Below, piece after piece: positions 34,901 to 43,154 of a stretch of 64,000 nt of DNA (within the stretch, counting starts at the first letter, position 1; each line of letters opens with the position of its first letter). The notes below the pieces were generated by a model. The model did no database searches. It was given only the letters and a program-made list of their open reading frames with translations, and was not told the origin of the DNA. Made by a program: the position numbers and the translations under genes. Source of the DNA: Xiphydria camelus. Its lineage: Eukaryota > Arthropoda > Insecta > Hymenoptera > Xiphydriidae. The stretch covers positions 3,231,501-3,295,500 of the forward strand of contig OY783199.1 in assembly GCA_963678675.1 (NCBI GenBank). Direction: 5' to 3'.

Positions 34901-37854
34901 CCGGCTCTTTGTAGCTTCTCGAAAAATTCGGGAGATTTCCCGATCCTTCGAACCGAAGGATCGGAGGCCACGTCCTTCGCGGCGTCTCGCAGGACGGCTT
35001 CCGCTTTGGAAAACAGCACCTTCTCACGACTCAGTTGGGCGGGCGTCGTTGTCGCTCTTCTCTCGGAAAAAATGGGCAAAAAGTGCAACCACTGCTTCTG
35101 CAATCGATGCCAACTTTCGATGCCGCTTCGGACCGTCGTCAAAAATCGAGCAAACTCCTCGACCTCCGACTCGATCGGTTTGACGAAGTAGGAACCCCTC
35201 ATTTCTTGAAGGCGCACCAAGTGATCCTCGAGGATGATTTGCACGTCTTCGGAGTCTTCCACCAGGATCGTGTCCTCCTCTTCATCGACGATGATTGCAA
35301 AGTTCACGGGATCCCACTCTTTCGTCATCCTGGACAGTTCCTCCTGGAGCGCCAGCTCCTTATTGGCGCCGACACTGATCGCCCGGTACTTCTCGATGTT
35401 CTCCATCAAGTCGAACGCGATTATTTTACGAAGAGTACTTCCGGCGTTGGGCGTGAGATCGAAGCCAGCGATCGCAGACATCTCCTTCCAGTGCCGCCGC
35501 AGCAGGGCCGAATTACACATGCAGATCGCAAGAGGCACGTATACCTCGAACTCGCTCAGCTCCTTGAGAACTTGACAGCAGAGCTTCAGCGGTGCCGGCT
35601 GCTGCATCGGGTCGGGATCGTCGATGATCCCCAGGAAGCGGTAGGGCTTGTTCGCGGCGATGTCCATCTTGATCTTGGCCCTGTACTCCTTGCCGATTCG
35701 CGTCAGCTCTTCGTGGTAACTCGACGTCTTGCTCTCCACCACCGAGGCGTTCAGATATTCGAAAGGACCGTCGAGCCACACGGCTCTGTCTCTCTGCCAC
35801 TGATAAATGAGATAAATCAGAGAATAAAACGGGCCGATTATCTCCTTGATCTCCACGACCCTCGGGAACAGCGTCTCCGGGAACTTGAAGAGCTTCTCCT
35901 CCAAATTGATCCAGCGAGTCTGCTCGTCGAAGCGGTCCAGCTGCCTCTTCATCACTCGGAGATCTTCCACGTACTCCCGAATTCGTTTCGCGTCGTCCAT
36001 GTCGTTGAGGGTCACCAGCTGCGGGAAAACGTCATCCACCTCCGCGTTCAAAACGGTTATCCTCTTTTGCAACTCGTCCTCCAGTTTACTCTTCATCGAC
36101 TCGCACAGCGCGTTGCTCCGCTCGAACGCGGGTTTGATGAACACCAGCCAATTAACGGTGCGTCTGTTGAGTTCCATGTGCTCATCCGTGAGGTTCGTCA
36201 CTTGCATAAGCGAGCTCAACATGCGAATCGACCTGGCGATCTTCTTCCGCAACTCGTTCACCAGTACCTTCGACGCGCGCGACACGTAATCGCTCAGCTC
36301 GAACAAGGCCTTCGCTTCTTCGGGAACGTCCAACGCCGTCGCCCGGAGACTCTCGAATTCCGAGCAAATGGAGAGGTTGAATTCGCGATGGTACTCGACG
36401 AGTTTCCCCGCGAGAACGTCAACGAACTCTGAAGCGCGCTCCTTCAGGGTCCCCTTGGCCGGCTCCTGCTCGAGTCTTCCCACGAAGTAATAAATGTTCT
36501 TCACCATCGCGTTGATCCGCTTCCGGAACGCGTTGAATCGCTCCACTTGCGCGCGATACGCGTCAAAGTTCCGTCCCTCCGAGACCAACGTGGCGATTTC
36601 TTCCGCCGTTTCCGACGCGCACACGACGCCGAACTGCGACTTCACCGCGTCGAGGTGAGCGCACAACGGCTGGAAGATACCGTCGACGACCCTCTGCAAC
36701 TTGTCGTGCGATTCGTCGAGGAACCAATCAGGCAATTGGACTTTGATGCACTCGCTCTTTGTTTCGATCTTCAGCAGTGTCTCGAACGGACGCAAATCGT
36801 TTGCGATATTCGCGATTTTGTCGATGATCTTGTGGTAGAACGAGCATACCTCTTCGACGGCAGGGACGACGATGATGTCGTTCTCCTCGCACACGAGTTT
36901 CAGTCGAATCTGAGGGAAGCACCGTTCCTTCTCTATCGCGGAGATCAAACGATTTATCGTGCTTATCATGCTATTCAGGATCTGCTGCGCGAAGACGTTC
37001 GTCATGCAGCGCACGAGACGAGAAAGTTTACGGGGAGGAACACCCATTCTACTTCCGGGACGAAGAATTTTCGCGACGGAGCCGTAGAATTGATTGGTAA
37101 CGATGACGGAGTTTTTTCTCAAATCCTTCATCGCAAATTCGTGCAATTCGTTCAGGTCCAACAGTCCCAAGTCGCAGTAGTGTTTGAGATCGAAGAAGAG
37201 GTTCGGAAGCTTGAAGTACGCCTTTGCGACTACGCTCCTTATCGAGTGATGTGACAGGAGGTACTTGTCAGCGAGCGAGGCACGGCTTTTCGAGAACGAT
37301 TCCGATGCAGGCTGCACCGATAAGCGACGCGAGTTGTAATCACCTGCTTCTAAACGGTGGAATGAAGTATCTTCATCATTTTCTTGCTCCGTATCGAACG
37401 CCAAAGTCATTCGAATTCGCAGATCCTTCATTTGCTTGAGATACTCCTCCTTTACTTCTCGCAGTAAAATTGCAAACTGTCCAGATTGTCGATTTCTGAT
37501 TGCTTTGGGTATCAGATTCGTGATATTCTCTTCCCAGGTGGGTAGCAATCCCTGTATGGGTGTTTCGCTTATCCATTCTTCGAATTTCTGGATGTACAGT
37601 GATTTTAGCAATTGTGGTTGGTGCAATTCTGTTGATTCTTTATTGGGAATTTCTGGAGATTTGGGATGTTCGAGGCAGGTATTTAATATGGTAGACACTT
37701 CTCTGCGTCTCACTGTATCCAGGCGGAAAGTGGAGAGGGGATTTTTTTGGAAATAATCGTAACGTATTACTTGGTTGATGTCTGGTACAAGGGATACCCT
37801 AGGGGTCTTGGTTTTCTGATGAATGAGATTGTACAACTCCAATTTCTCTGCCAT
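25981..37854 (-). CDS. axonemal dynein heavy chain, inner-arm DNAH3/7/12 type, intronless
   Basis: A single uninterrupted 3957-residue frame covers a whole dynein heavy chain, the ATP-driven motor of sperm flagella and cilia. The length matches DNAH7-like single-headed inner-arm chains. The linker (GFDLTPNAGSTLRKIIAFDL) lies near residues 780-800. AAA1 has P-loop GPSSSGKSET (about 1268) and Walker B CLDDFDRM (about 1316), where the family norm is GPAGTGKTET and CFDEFNR. AAA2 has GQPLSGKTTLL (about 1546), AAA3 GEVATGKSSC (about 1900), and AAA4 a decayed P-loop ICTSAYGKRSLVQLA (about 2262). The stalk and microtubule-binding region are strongly conserved (TDYWGPSKRVLGDMNFLQNL, AKASSAAEGLCKWVRAMVSY; about 2640-2750). 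AAA5/6 and the C-terminal domain continue to NGQTSN. Lack of introns over 11.9 kb suggests a retrocopy or complete intron loss; the open frame argues for function. The exact orthologue is not decided. Confidence 0.94.
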   Translation of the reverse strand: MAEKLELYNLIHQKTKTPRVSLVPDINQVIRYDYFQKNPLSTFRLDTVRRREVSTILNTCLEHPKSPEIPNKESTELHQPQLLKSLYIQKFEEWISETPIQGLLPTWEENITNLIPKAIRNRQSGQFAILLREVKEEYLKQMKDLRIRMTLAFDTEQENDEDTSFHRLEAGDYNSRRLSVQPASESFSKSRASLADKYLLSHHSIRSVVAKAYFKLPNLFFDLKHYCDLGLLDLNELHEFAMKDLRKNSVIVTNQFYGSVAKILRPGSRMGVPPRKLSRLVRCMTNVFAQQILNSMISTINRLISAIEKERCFPQIRLKLVCEENDIIVVPAVEEVCSFYHKIIDKIANIANDLRPFETLLKIETKSECIKVQLPDWFLDESHDKLQRVVDGIFQPLCAHLDAVKSQFGVVCASETAEEIATLVSEGRNFDAYRAQVERFNAFRKRINAMVKNIYYFVGRLEQEPAKGTLKERASEFVDVLAGKLVEYHREFNLSICSEFESLRATALDVPEEAKALFELSDYVSRASKVLVNELRKKIARSIRMLSSLMQVTNLTDEHMELNRRTVNWLVFIKPAFERSNALCESMKSKLEDELQKRITVLNAEVDDVFPQLVTLNDMDDAKRIREYVEDLRVMKRQLDRFDEQTRWINLEEKLFKFPETLFPRVVEIKEIIGPFYSLIYLIYQWQRDRAVWLDGPFEYLNASVVESKTSSYHEELTRIGKEYRAKIKMDIAANKPYRFLGIIDDPDPMQQPAPLKLCCQVLKELSEFEVYVPLAICMCNSALLRRHWKEMSAIAGFDLTPNAGSTLRKIIAFDLMENIEKYRAISVGANKELALQEELSRMTKEWDPVNFAIIVDEEEDTILVEDSEDVQIILEDHLVRLQEMRGSYFVKPIESEVEEFARFLTTVRSGIESWHRLQKQWLHFLPIFSERRATTTPAQLSREKVLFSKAEAVLRDAAKDVASDPSVRRIGKSPEFFEKLQRAGEQMEAIRRGVCDYLDSKRILFPRYYFLADDEVLRTSFAIGGVAKLCRENLKKCFPFVENLSLDDDGDARSVIGDCREELHLSNGVRTSPEIVTTEEWLVRLEKEMRAAVRREIVDCCRRFADKHPEEWISQTLGMVVICASRINWTAAIHSCLSTRDKKALSYHLTEQIDLSNDLTRDLNNRSSRRKRNALSALIVVAAHQREISEMLIDRGVSDELDFNWCTQMRYHWLDDDVSVAMNDATTRYGYQYSGNQPQLVVTPLTDRCYNTLMQARRYHLYGAVAGPSSSGKSETIKGLARAIAVLFHAFTGCSNRSFAGKIFKGLASCGAWGCLDDFDRMTPEALSVVTEQIDRISRALSSHSRTCTLEGTELDFKDTAYICVTINTARSPRAELPENLKILFRTIALTVPDLGRISELELLAGGFREARILSRKLATLRKLCLEQLSPADRCDFGSRVVKVVTKVAVALKMSYPTEDEAVLLLRSVIDVYMPKLIERDLTTFRGIIRDVFPGVALPPPNYTALLKAFEEVCAQSHLQVHEAFQLKILQIFETMFTKHAFVLVGQPLSGKTTLLRMLAKALSMLRSGEDHRDVDCDVITETVNPRAIGIEQLFGHVDPETKEWREGVCSASFRRFANDETTTRKWLIFDGPVDAAWTESLNTALDDDQTLCLPSGEKISMTSSMSVIFETMDLRESSPTTVSRCGMVHIESPGWRPLVWSTISTRDLYKGYEESVYSLYEWSIDPCLDFVRRNCSETVKMSDIHLVASTLNLFEIYLSDAFEDNPEERTRRENFATWTQIALILSTIWGLAGTLTLNTRPAFDTFYTALWNGSDGQLPPPAFIKQSDVTLPTEGMLRENAYLFKGKGSWKPWSDLLKSEKIIEPLCLGQMVVPTSDTLKYSSLFLRHVKHRRPFLLCGEVATGKSSCVRDVLRNRLSRDEYSSNCFRFTPKTTAREAQRLFLSKLDKIKKNHYDSSRGKFCVNFVDDLSLPMEGKPAEFPLELVRQYFDHGYWYHSTRPEKVIVRGVTFLCATTTIRGEREDRICPRFLRHFNVYALWTPSKDGVFRIFSNLLFSSLKRNSFNADVLSSANSITNATIDLYESAVIKLRPIPARFYYRFNLYDVHRIATGCGLVQRESVETKITFIRLWVHETLRVIGDRIANDEDGEWLFERIRDCVKTHFKDAFEAAFDHLPKAEGGQLGRASFKYLIFGNFADSSKNGNSRRYEEISGFETLKTKVLSYLEEYNEARPNKIDVVLFRSALEHVVRICRILATPGGNMLMICTSAYGKRSLVQLAAWMERQSLSEPDAKSLSDSTAWRDHLKKILKSSGAAGKELAFYLPAERTEEAFLEDVDCLLSTGEVAGLFTSNEQREIVGMVRLSAQGGDRNSEIGIPEVMDHFVNRCREKLHILIRLNAIGSELRGRLRAHPTLTKRCAFAWFETWPEDALRQVAARYVECVNVEESVRRNAVLACERIHGRAKTISEECYEETGRRSYVTPAAFLHMVRLYVELVSAKQTEIAETRKRYLGGLEKLQLAAERVAQMKTTLTTLRPQLESSARQTAATMKEIESENVSVANATILVKRDEAIANRKAEIAGRLKAECEADLAVAIPILEDAIAALNTLKPTDITLVKAMKNPPDTVKLVMAAVCVMLSVPPDRTIDPATGRKMTDYWGPSKRVLGDMNFLQNLRDYDKDNIPGALMQVVKKTYMTDKSFMPHVVAKASSAAEGLCKWVRAMVSYDEIAKVVAPKKQKLALAQRECDETEAFLDEKRQILVALNAKLAALNDSLRATLAKKLELENEVDNCTEKLRKAERLIESLGGERDRWMLSARNLGVSYDNLAGDMLLACGSIAYLAPFSMARRVAAANEWKTYLRDAKISCSANYSLRDVLGSEIVINSWYVSGLSKDDFSTENAVIASNSKFWSLFVDPDDQAGSWIRKLEERNDLRVVKFTDADCMETIRRCVQCGSPVLLANVGERLEAALDPILAKNIYERDDISYLVVGESAIPYDSGFRLYVTTKLRRPRYPSDVYSKMTVIDFALREDALQERLLDIVVARERAELQEKFEGLLAQSVVDEKALKHEEDNILVTLSASSTNILEDERAIGILDSSKNLSVDIIERQRASEATRDEINAIRVSYGQLTRYCASLYDTLAVLSHVCCLYRFSLRWFTRSYLMSIDTSNRSSVPERRLNYIRTAFTRNLYLSVSRSLFQEHKLLYSFVLYTKTLLVTGRATPEEIRFLSTYSATCSGATSNPASAWLSEKSWRGICAVNELSSAFEGLASSFATSASAWRSYRESTSPEDQSLPSPWNERLLPLQQLLIVRILRPDKFAAKMRLLIERELGSTFVAPPQCDVSRSYSESNCLVPLIFVLPSDADLTAIVARFASKLGHLARMLTVSVGPDQGDAARQLVERAKREGRWIFLQNAHLAPAWMPELERICEDLDTANTALDFRLWLSTRAVDEFPISVSENSVKISSDSPLGLRENLRRCYGSEHLTSREFFEGCPGKDKAFTKLLYGLCFFHAVVKERRRFGWRGWNVPYDFDETDFRMSARQLQALVNGSRAVPFEALLYFIGSCNYGGRISDEEDRKCLEALLLDYCNVKVIDSSNYSFAGAPEYSVPKRCEYRDYVGHVEIIPTEVPPEVFGLDGNAAILGNEETVEKFAGYLSTMSEAISSRDEGQSFASMIKDLREKLPEPFAVDEVERSHPTEYSEPLNLVLIREMLMCDRLLRRMRASLDQLDDALEGGAILTEALEELAAQMTVGRVPRHWRVAYPCIFPLALSSFVDLFLKRLRFVKNWIEDGHPRILQLSHLSRCTAFLSAIRLRFSRARNVPFQDVGFDFEVTTMSEPFQVTGSASEDAIYVHGLFLSGAEWDARGSTLTDSSSKVLWSRMPVVRFGIVAFSSIASADNYECPLYEAPARGEKFYFGEKSSGYVLSVLLNTNAIAGYWIRRRVALFCQIDRRNGQTSN

Positions 37855-38730
37855 TATTAATACAAGTATATAATTAATATATTTTAGTATCTTGTACGAG
37901 TCCCATTAAAACCATAAATTTATGACAACTATCATTTTTTTCACATTTAAATTTGCACTCTCTGGTAACACTTTTTATCATGTCTTCAAATAGTGTAGGT
38001 ACTATTATTTCACAAACATTTAAATTGTGATAAATATGTAATCTGCCTTTGAGCTACTCTTATTGCACGCACTTGATACAGGTTTCGTTGAAAATTATAC
38101 AATAGCTAAGTGTATCGGAAGAGCTGGTGCCAAGCTGCATGTTTTATCAATAATTCAGGGAACGTAGCAGGAGTATTTTACATCATCTGACATTAACCAT
38201 GAAATAAACAGGATTTTGTTGACAAGTTGAATACACGTATTCTGCAATATGGGTGTGCAATTATTATTTATTAAATGTAGTATACTTTTAATTCATAATT
38301 TTTAATTCAGAGCGAAGCTCATTTGAATGACCTGGTATGATATGTATGCGGAGTGGCGTTCTTTCGATTAGCTTTAATCACTATTATCTCTTTAATTACG
38401 AACTTTAAGGCTAAGTTGGTATAAGTCTTTTTTGAATATCACATTTCAGTTCACATAAAAGTATAACACCAACCTACATGAAAAGTTCATAGTTAACGAA
38501 ATAATCGCGGTTAAAGCTGAACGATCTTTCTACTCTGTGTGTGTGTGAGAAATGCATGAATGAGCAAGGTCGCCATGGCGGCCATTATGCGGCAGGTGCA
38601 TACAAATGTTTACACGCAGCACGCTGTATAGTAGACGGACAGTCTCAGCTGATCAGCTGTGGTCAGTTCAACGTAGGTCATCGCGTTATGACGTTTTAAT
38701 TGAAGCATGTCGAAAAACTGAGTTCAAGAT
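37855..38730. promoter_or_regulatory. divergent intergenic region, dynein (-) and CWC27 (+)
   Basis: About 875 bp separate the two start codons, so promoters for both genes probably lie here. It also contains the inverted-repeat element at 38344-38535. No core promoter motif can be placed with confidence. Confidence 0.4.
38344..38535. mobile_element. MITE, probably family G-related
   Basis: A ~75-bp inverted pair: TTCTTTCGATTAGCTTTAAT / CACTATTATCTCTTTAATTA at the left against GAAATAATCGCGGTTAAAGC / TGAACGATCTTTCTAC at the right. The inner AAGTTGGTATAAGTC and GTATAACACCAACC also pair. The spacing of the TTATCTC motif is like that in the other family G copies. Diverged, hence old. Confidence 0.55.
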
Positions 38731-40814
38731 ATGAGTAACATTTACATACAAGAACCGCCCACTTCGGGAAAGGTGAGCAAGCGATAAGGACGATTTAATT
38801 GAAATTGAAATTGCAATTAACCTTCAAACGTCGTTAAAAGATGTTTAACCTCCACCCTCGCGATATTTTAAACATTGAATTGTAGGCGAATTTTATACGT
38901 CTGCACGTGGTGCGCATATTTTTTAATCAGAAAATCTCTGTCTATGATTAGGTTCTGTTAAAAACAACGGTTGGCGATATAGACTTGGAATTATGGACCA
39001 AGGAAGCCCCCAAAGCCTGCAGGAATTTCATACAATTGTGCATGGAAGGATACTACGACGGTACGATATTTCACAGAGTCGTGAAGGGCTTTATCGTCCA
39101 AGGAGGAGATCCTACTGGCACCGGAGAAGGAGGCGAGAGCATATACGGTCATACTTTCAAGGTATGTGGTCCAAATGCTTAGGCTGCAATCGAGCCTAAC
39201 AACTAGCGGCTTTCAGGATGAGTTTCACACCAGATTACGATTCTGTCGAAGAGGTCTCCTCGCCATGGCAAATGCCGGCAAGGATGACAATGGCTCTCAA
39301 TTCTTTTTTACCCTCGCCGCTACACCCGAATTGCAAAATAAGCATACTATCTTCGGTAAAGTCACTGGCGAGACTCTGTACAACATGCTTAAACTCGAGG
39401 ACGCGCTCGTGGGCGAGGTAACGCGAATGTCGTTGACGCACGGTTAAATTAGATCATATTTGATAAGTAGACTTTCATTGCAATTCTCAGAACGATCGAC
39501 CGTTGTACGCCCAAAAAATCATTAAAACCGAAGTTTTATCGAATCCATTCTCCGATATCGTGCCAAGATCACTTCCGAAGGTCAGCAAGGAAGAGAAACC
39601 AAAAAAAAAGGATAAAAAGCAGGGCGTAAAGTAGGGTTCACATTGTATTTAAACAATCGTTGCGTGATATATTTATATTGTAATTTCGTACGCTAAAAAA
39701 ACGCGGTTAATTAATTTTTTAACATAGAAACTTTAAACTACTGTCTTTTGGCGAAGAAGCCGAAGGGGATGAGGAGGAATCGGTAGTATTGAATAAGCAA
39801 TTTAGCGGTAAGGGCAAGTCGGCTCATGATAGTTTAGCTGATCCGAAATTGAGCGCTCAGCCGGCCGTCGAGCCTTCCGGACCTCCGAGTAAAAAGGTAA
39901 AGGAAGATCGTAGCAGTGATTGGGAGAGTGACGAAAATACGCTCACCGCGGAAGAACTGGCTGAAAAGGCAAAAGAGAAACGGTAAGTTGATTCGAGGTA
40001 CATCGCGCTTCGCTCGATAATAAAATTTTATCAGTTCGATCGAAAACTCACATATCGCAGAGAGATGAAGGAACGAATCAAAAGTAAATTAAAAGCTCCA
40101 AAGAAGGGTTCGAATTCGAAGGAGTCGAAAGACTTTAAAGTTGACGACAATGAGGATGACGAGGAGGTGGAGAAAGAGGAATATTACTTAGGAAAAGATC
40201 GCATCGACGAACGGAAACGAAAGGCGTACGTGTTTTAATTTTCTTCGGAGATCAATTAATTACACCGAAACCGCGATTGACTTTAAATATATAACCACAG
40301 GGAGGAAATACGTAAGGAGATACGTGATTTAAAACGCGGCGTTCAAAACGATAAGAAAGTTAAAGAGAACAAGGAAAAATTAAAAGAAGAGGAGAAAGTG
40401 AAGAAAGAGGAAAAGTCGGAATTGGTGAAGGAATATATTCAGACGCAGGAGAAATACAAAGAAGCGAAAGCAAAAATACCGAAAAAGGGTGCATCGCGTG
40501 AGGATTTTACTCTTCAGATGCTGAAGAAGTTTAGGAGCAAACTTCAAACTGCCAAGGAACAAGTGTCTGAGTCTGAAAGCACGGAGAAAAAGATAGATAA
40601 AGGAGAGGAGGATGACCCCAATGACGAGTCTTGGATGACGCACACTCTGTGCTGCGAAGAAAATGCATTGGTTTTAGCAAAGGATGCTAGTACGAAAGCC
40701 GACGACTGGTTTGAAATTTACGATCCGAGAAATCCGTTGAACAAGCGCCGGAGAGGAGAAACCGATAAAACCAAACGAGATAAGGCGGGCGGAAGTCATT
40801 CAAGACGTAACTAA
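38731..40814 (+). CDS. CWC27: spliceosome-associated cyclophilin CWC27
   Basis: A peptidyl-prolyl isomerase-like protein of the activated spliceosome (partner of CWC22 in the Bact complex). Seven exons join in phase to 508 residues: 38731-38772, 38952-39161, 39217-39417, 39491-39630, 39728-39982, 40061-40225 and 40301-40814. It opens MSNIYIQEPPTSGKVLLKTT. The cyclophilin domain fills exons 2-4 (FIQLCMEGYYDGTIFHRVVK, FIVQGGDPTGTGEGGESIYG, ANAGKDDNGSQFFFTLAATP). The typical end of the domain (SNPFSDIVPR) follows. The rest is a charged, Lys/Glu-rich region with predicted coiled coil (KYKEAKAKIPKKGASREDFT) ending in a basic tail GGSHSRRN. In the catalytic region the family keeps FHR but a Glu in place of the usual active-site Trp is known for CWC27; here the equivalent position reads ELQNKHTIFG. 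Length and architecture are normal. Confidence 0.94.
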
Positions 40815-41313
40815 TTTGTCTACATATGCGATGCTTTTGAATGCGTGCGATTGCACGACGTACCTGTTTTCTAAAAAATTTAAAAGTAATAAAAAAGGCA
40901 AAAAAATATTTCATCGTTTCATTTATTTTATTTTAAATCATCTTTATACATAAGTAACATTGCATTTGGTGTTTATTACATAATGATAGTTTTTTTTATA
41001 AGTTTGATAGGTAAGCCGCCATTGATTATTCGGCTCACATTTACAAACGTATACGACTAACGCGGCAGTCATGTGAACAGACCTCGCGTTGAACGCTGGT
41101 CGGGTGGCTCGGTTGAAGATAAGGCTCCCCTTATTACGCGTACTGATAATTCGACATTATAATATCGCGATTGAATCGCTTGAACACCCAGTAGTGCCAC
41201 GTAAAATAATATAATTGTGTCATTCGCGGGAGTCGCGACAGAGTGGAGCGGACTCGCGTTTTTTTGTAGGTTATAAACGTTAAACGAGTGATACCCTTCA
41301 TTTTTTAATTAAA
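40815..41313. other. intergenic, 3' UTR of CWC27 and upstream of SLC35B4
   Basis: An AATAAA-type signal lies near 40888, 75 bp after the CWC27 stop. The remainder up to 41313 is presumably the SLC35B4 promoter and leader. Nothing else is recognised. Confidence 0.45.
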
Positions 41314-43154
41314 ATGCGTTCGACTATTGGGATATGTTGCGTCTTTCTGGGCTGTTGCTCGAACGTGGTATTTCTGGAGCTCCTGGTAAAGTAAGTACCG
41401 TCCGCGCACATTACCGCATACTCGAAAATTCGGAGTTCCATGTAACGCGCATCGCCGAAAGCAATATCGAGCCCTTTTTCTTCGCTGTATTCTAGAGAGG
41501 ATCCTGGCAGCGGAAATCTTATAACTTTCGCGCAGTTCTTCTTTATATCTATCGAGGGTTTTCTGTTCACGACAAAATGCGGCACTGTCAAACCGTCGAT
41601 AGGCATAAAGGATTACATGATATTAGTGTCAATGTTTTTCATCTCGAGTGTGTGTAACAATTATGCCTTCGATTTCAATATACCGATGCCTCTGCATATG
41701 ATATTCAGAGCGGTAGGTGAAGAATTATTTACTTAGCCAGATTCCGTTAAGAATAAGTTTAGAATCATCCCGTTAAAGAGACAGACGTTCCTTTCAGGGT
41801 TCTCTGATAGCGAATATGATTATGGGCATAATTATTCTTAAGAAAAAGTATGCCTTTAGCAAATACTTGTCCGTATTTATGATTACTGCCGGGATCGTGC
41901 TGTGCACGATCATCAGTGGTAAAGAAGTTAAATCCACACAACCAGTAAGACCTGGCTCCGTACCGACGACACCATGGGATGATTTCTTTTGGTGGACGTT
42001 AGGTATCGCGTTCCTTACCGCTGCCCTCTTTATTTCGGCCAGAATGGGCATTTATCAAGAGGTTTTGTACAAGCGGTACGGAAAACACGCCAGAGAAGCT
42101 TTGTTTTATACGGTGAGTCGTTAAGCCGATCGTTATTTACAATAGTTTCCGTTTGAAGATTTATGTATCGTTCAGATTTAGCGAGAATAAAATCGTCATA
42201 ACTCTGTTCTAATCGCCTTTTCTACCGTATATTATTTTAATCGATCGTCTCAATATGCATAAGAAACTCGACCTACAAAAGAAATCGCGTTTCTTCCAGC
42301 ATTTCTTGCCAATGCCGTTCTTTCTTACCCTAACACCGAATATTTGGGACCATACGGTGCTAGCAATTAATTCGAGCCCCCTTGTAGTGCCCTTGGTCGG
42401 CATAAGCATACCAAAGACAATCGCATACCTCATCGGAAACGTACTCACGCAGTATCCTTTAATTATACGCTAGTAATTTTTCGCAAGTCATTCGTCATTC
42501 GTATTGCAGCATCACGCTATAGTACGTACAGGGTTGCCATAGACCGATGCCTCGTGACGTAACATATTTTTTATGTTTTTGCAATATGAATAATAATGTG
42601 TATAGTTTAAATTTGGTTGAAATATGATTCGTATTTAACACCTTCTTCTCATCACTGATCCGTACACACAGCGGGTACGTGTTAGATTTTATGTAGTTTT
42701 TATTATAGGTATTCTAGATCATGAATAAATGCTCCATTCGCTCTCCTGAAGTGGTTTCATGAGTCAATTAAATGGTACGGAAAAAGACGGCTTTTGTTCT
42801 GGAAAACCTGGGAGTCAGGGAATTTTTAGAATCAAAATTTGTGGCAACCCTGATATAAACCCAGATCTCTGCCAGTCTATAACACACTTAACAAACTCTC
42901 CCAGATATATATGCATCAGTTCCGTATTCGTATTGACCACGGAATGCACGTCTCTCACCGTTACGTTGGTGGTGACGTTACGCAAATTCGTATCACTGAT
43001 TTTCTCTATAGTATACTTCAGGAATCCGTTCACGATCTACCACTGGATTGGAACAGTCCTCGTCTTCACGGGCACGATGATATTCACGGAAGTCGTGCAA
43101 AAGATGCAGCAAAGCTTAAGCTCTCCTCCGTCGAAAACGGAAAAAGTACAGTAG
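41314..43154 (+). CDS. SLC35B4: UDP-xylose/UDP-GlcNAc transporter SLC35B4
   Basis: A Golgi/ER multi-pass antiporter that brings UDP-GlcNAc and UDP-xylose into the lumen for glycosylation (fly homologue Efr also carries GDP-fucose). Five exons join in phase to 336 residues, the normal family length: 41314-41390, 41496-41712, 41798-42112, 42300-42451 and 42905-43154. The start MRSTIGICCVFLGCCSNVVF is the first membrane segment. Diagnostic stretches are GNLITFAQFFFISIEGFLFT, NNYAFDFNIPMPLHMIFRAG, the EVLYKRYGKHAREALFYTHF loop, and TECTSLTVTLVVTLRKFVSL before the last segments. The C-terminus SSPPSKTEKVQ is polar, as expected on the cytosolic side. Intron 4 (42452-42904) begins GTATCCTTT, the U12-type donor, and has CACTTAACA shortly before its AG. 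Only that splice gives NVLTQ/YICISSVF in frame. Confidence 0.93.
42529..42852. mobile_element. inverted-repeat element in the U12-type intron of SLC35B4
   Basis: CAGGGTTGCCATAG at the left and TTTGTGGCAACCCTG at the right form inverted ends. The interior near 42790-42830 (GGAAAACCTGGGAGTCAGGG) resembles the interior of the element at 47240-47581. No coding capacity. The right end lies just 50 bp from the acceptor. Confidence 0.55.

Noticed and set aside
26299..36432. Many long frames on the + strand and in other minus frames (up to 659 codons)
   Set aside because: All are shadows of the dynein frame; none has family resemblance, while the 3957-codon frame matches dynein along its whole length.
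41298..41606. 102-codon minus-strand frame
   Set aside because: Antisense to SLC35B4 exons 1-2.
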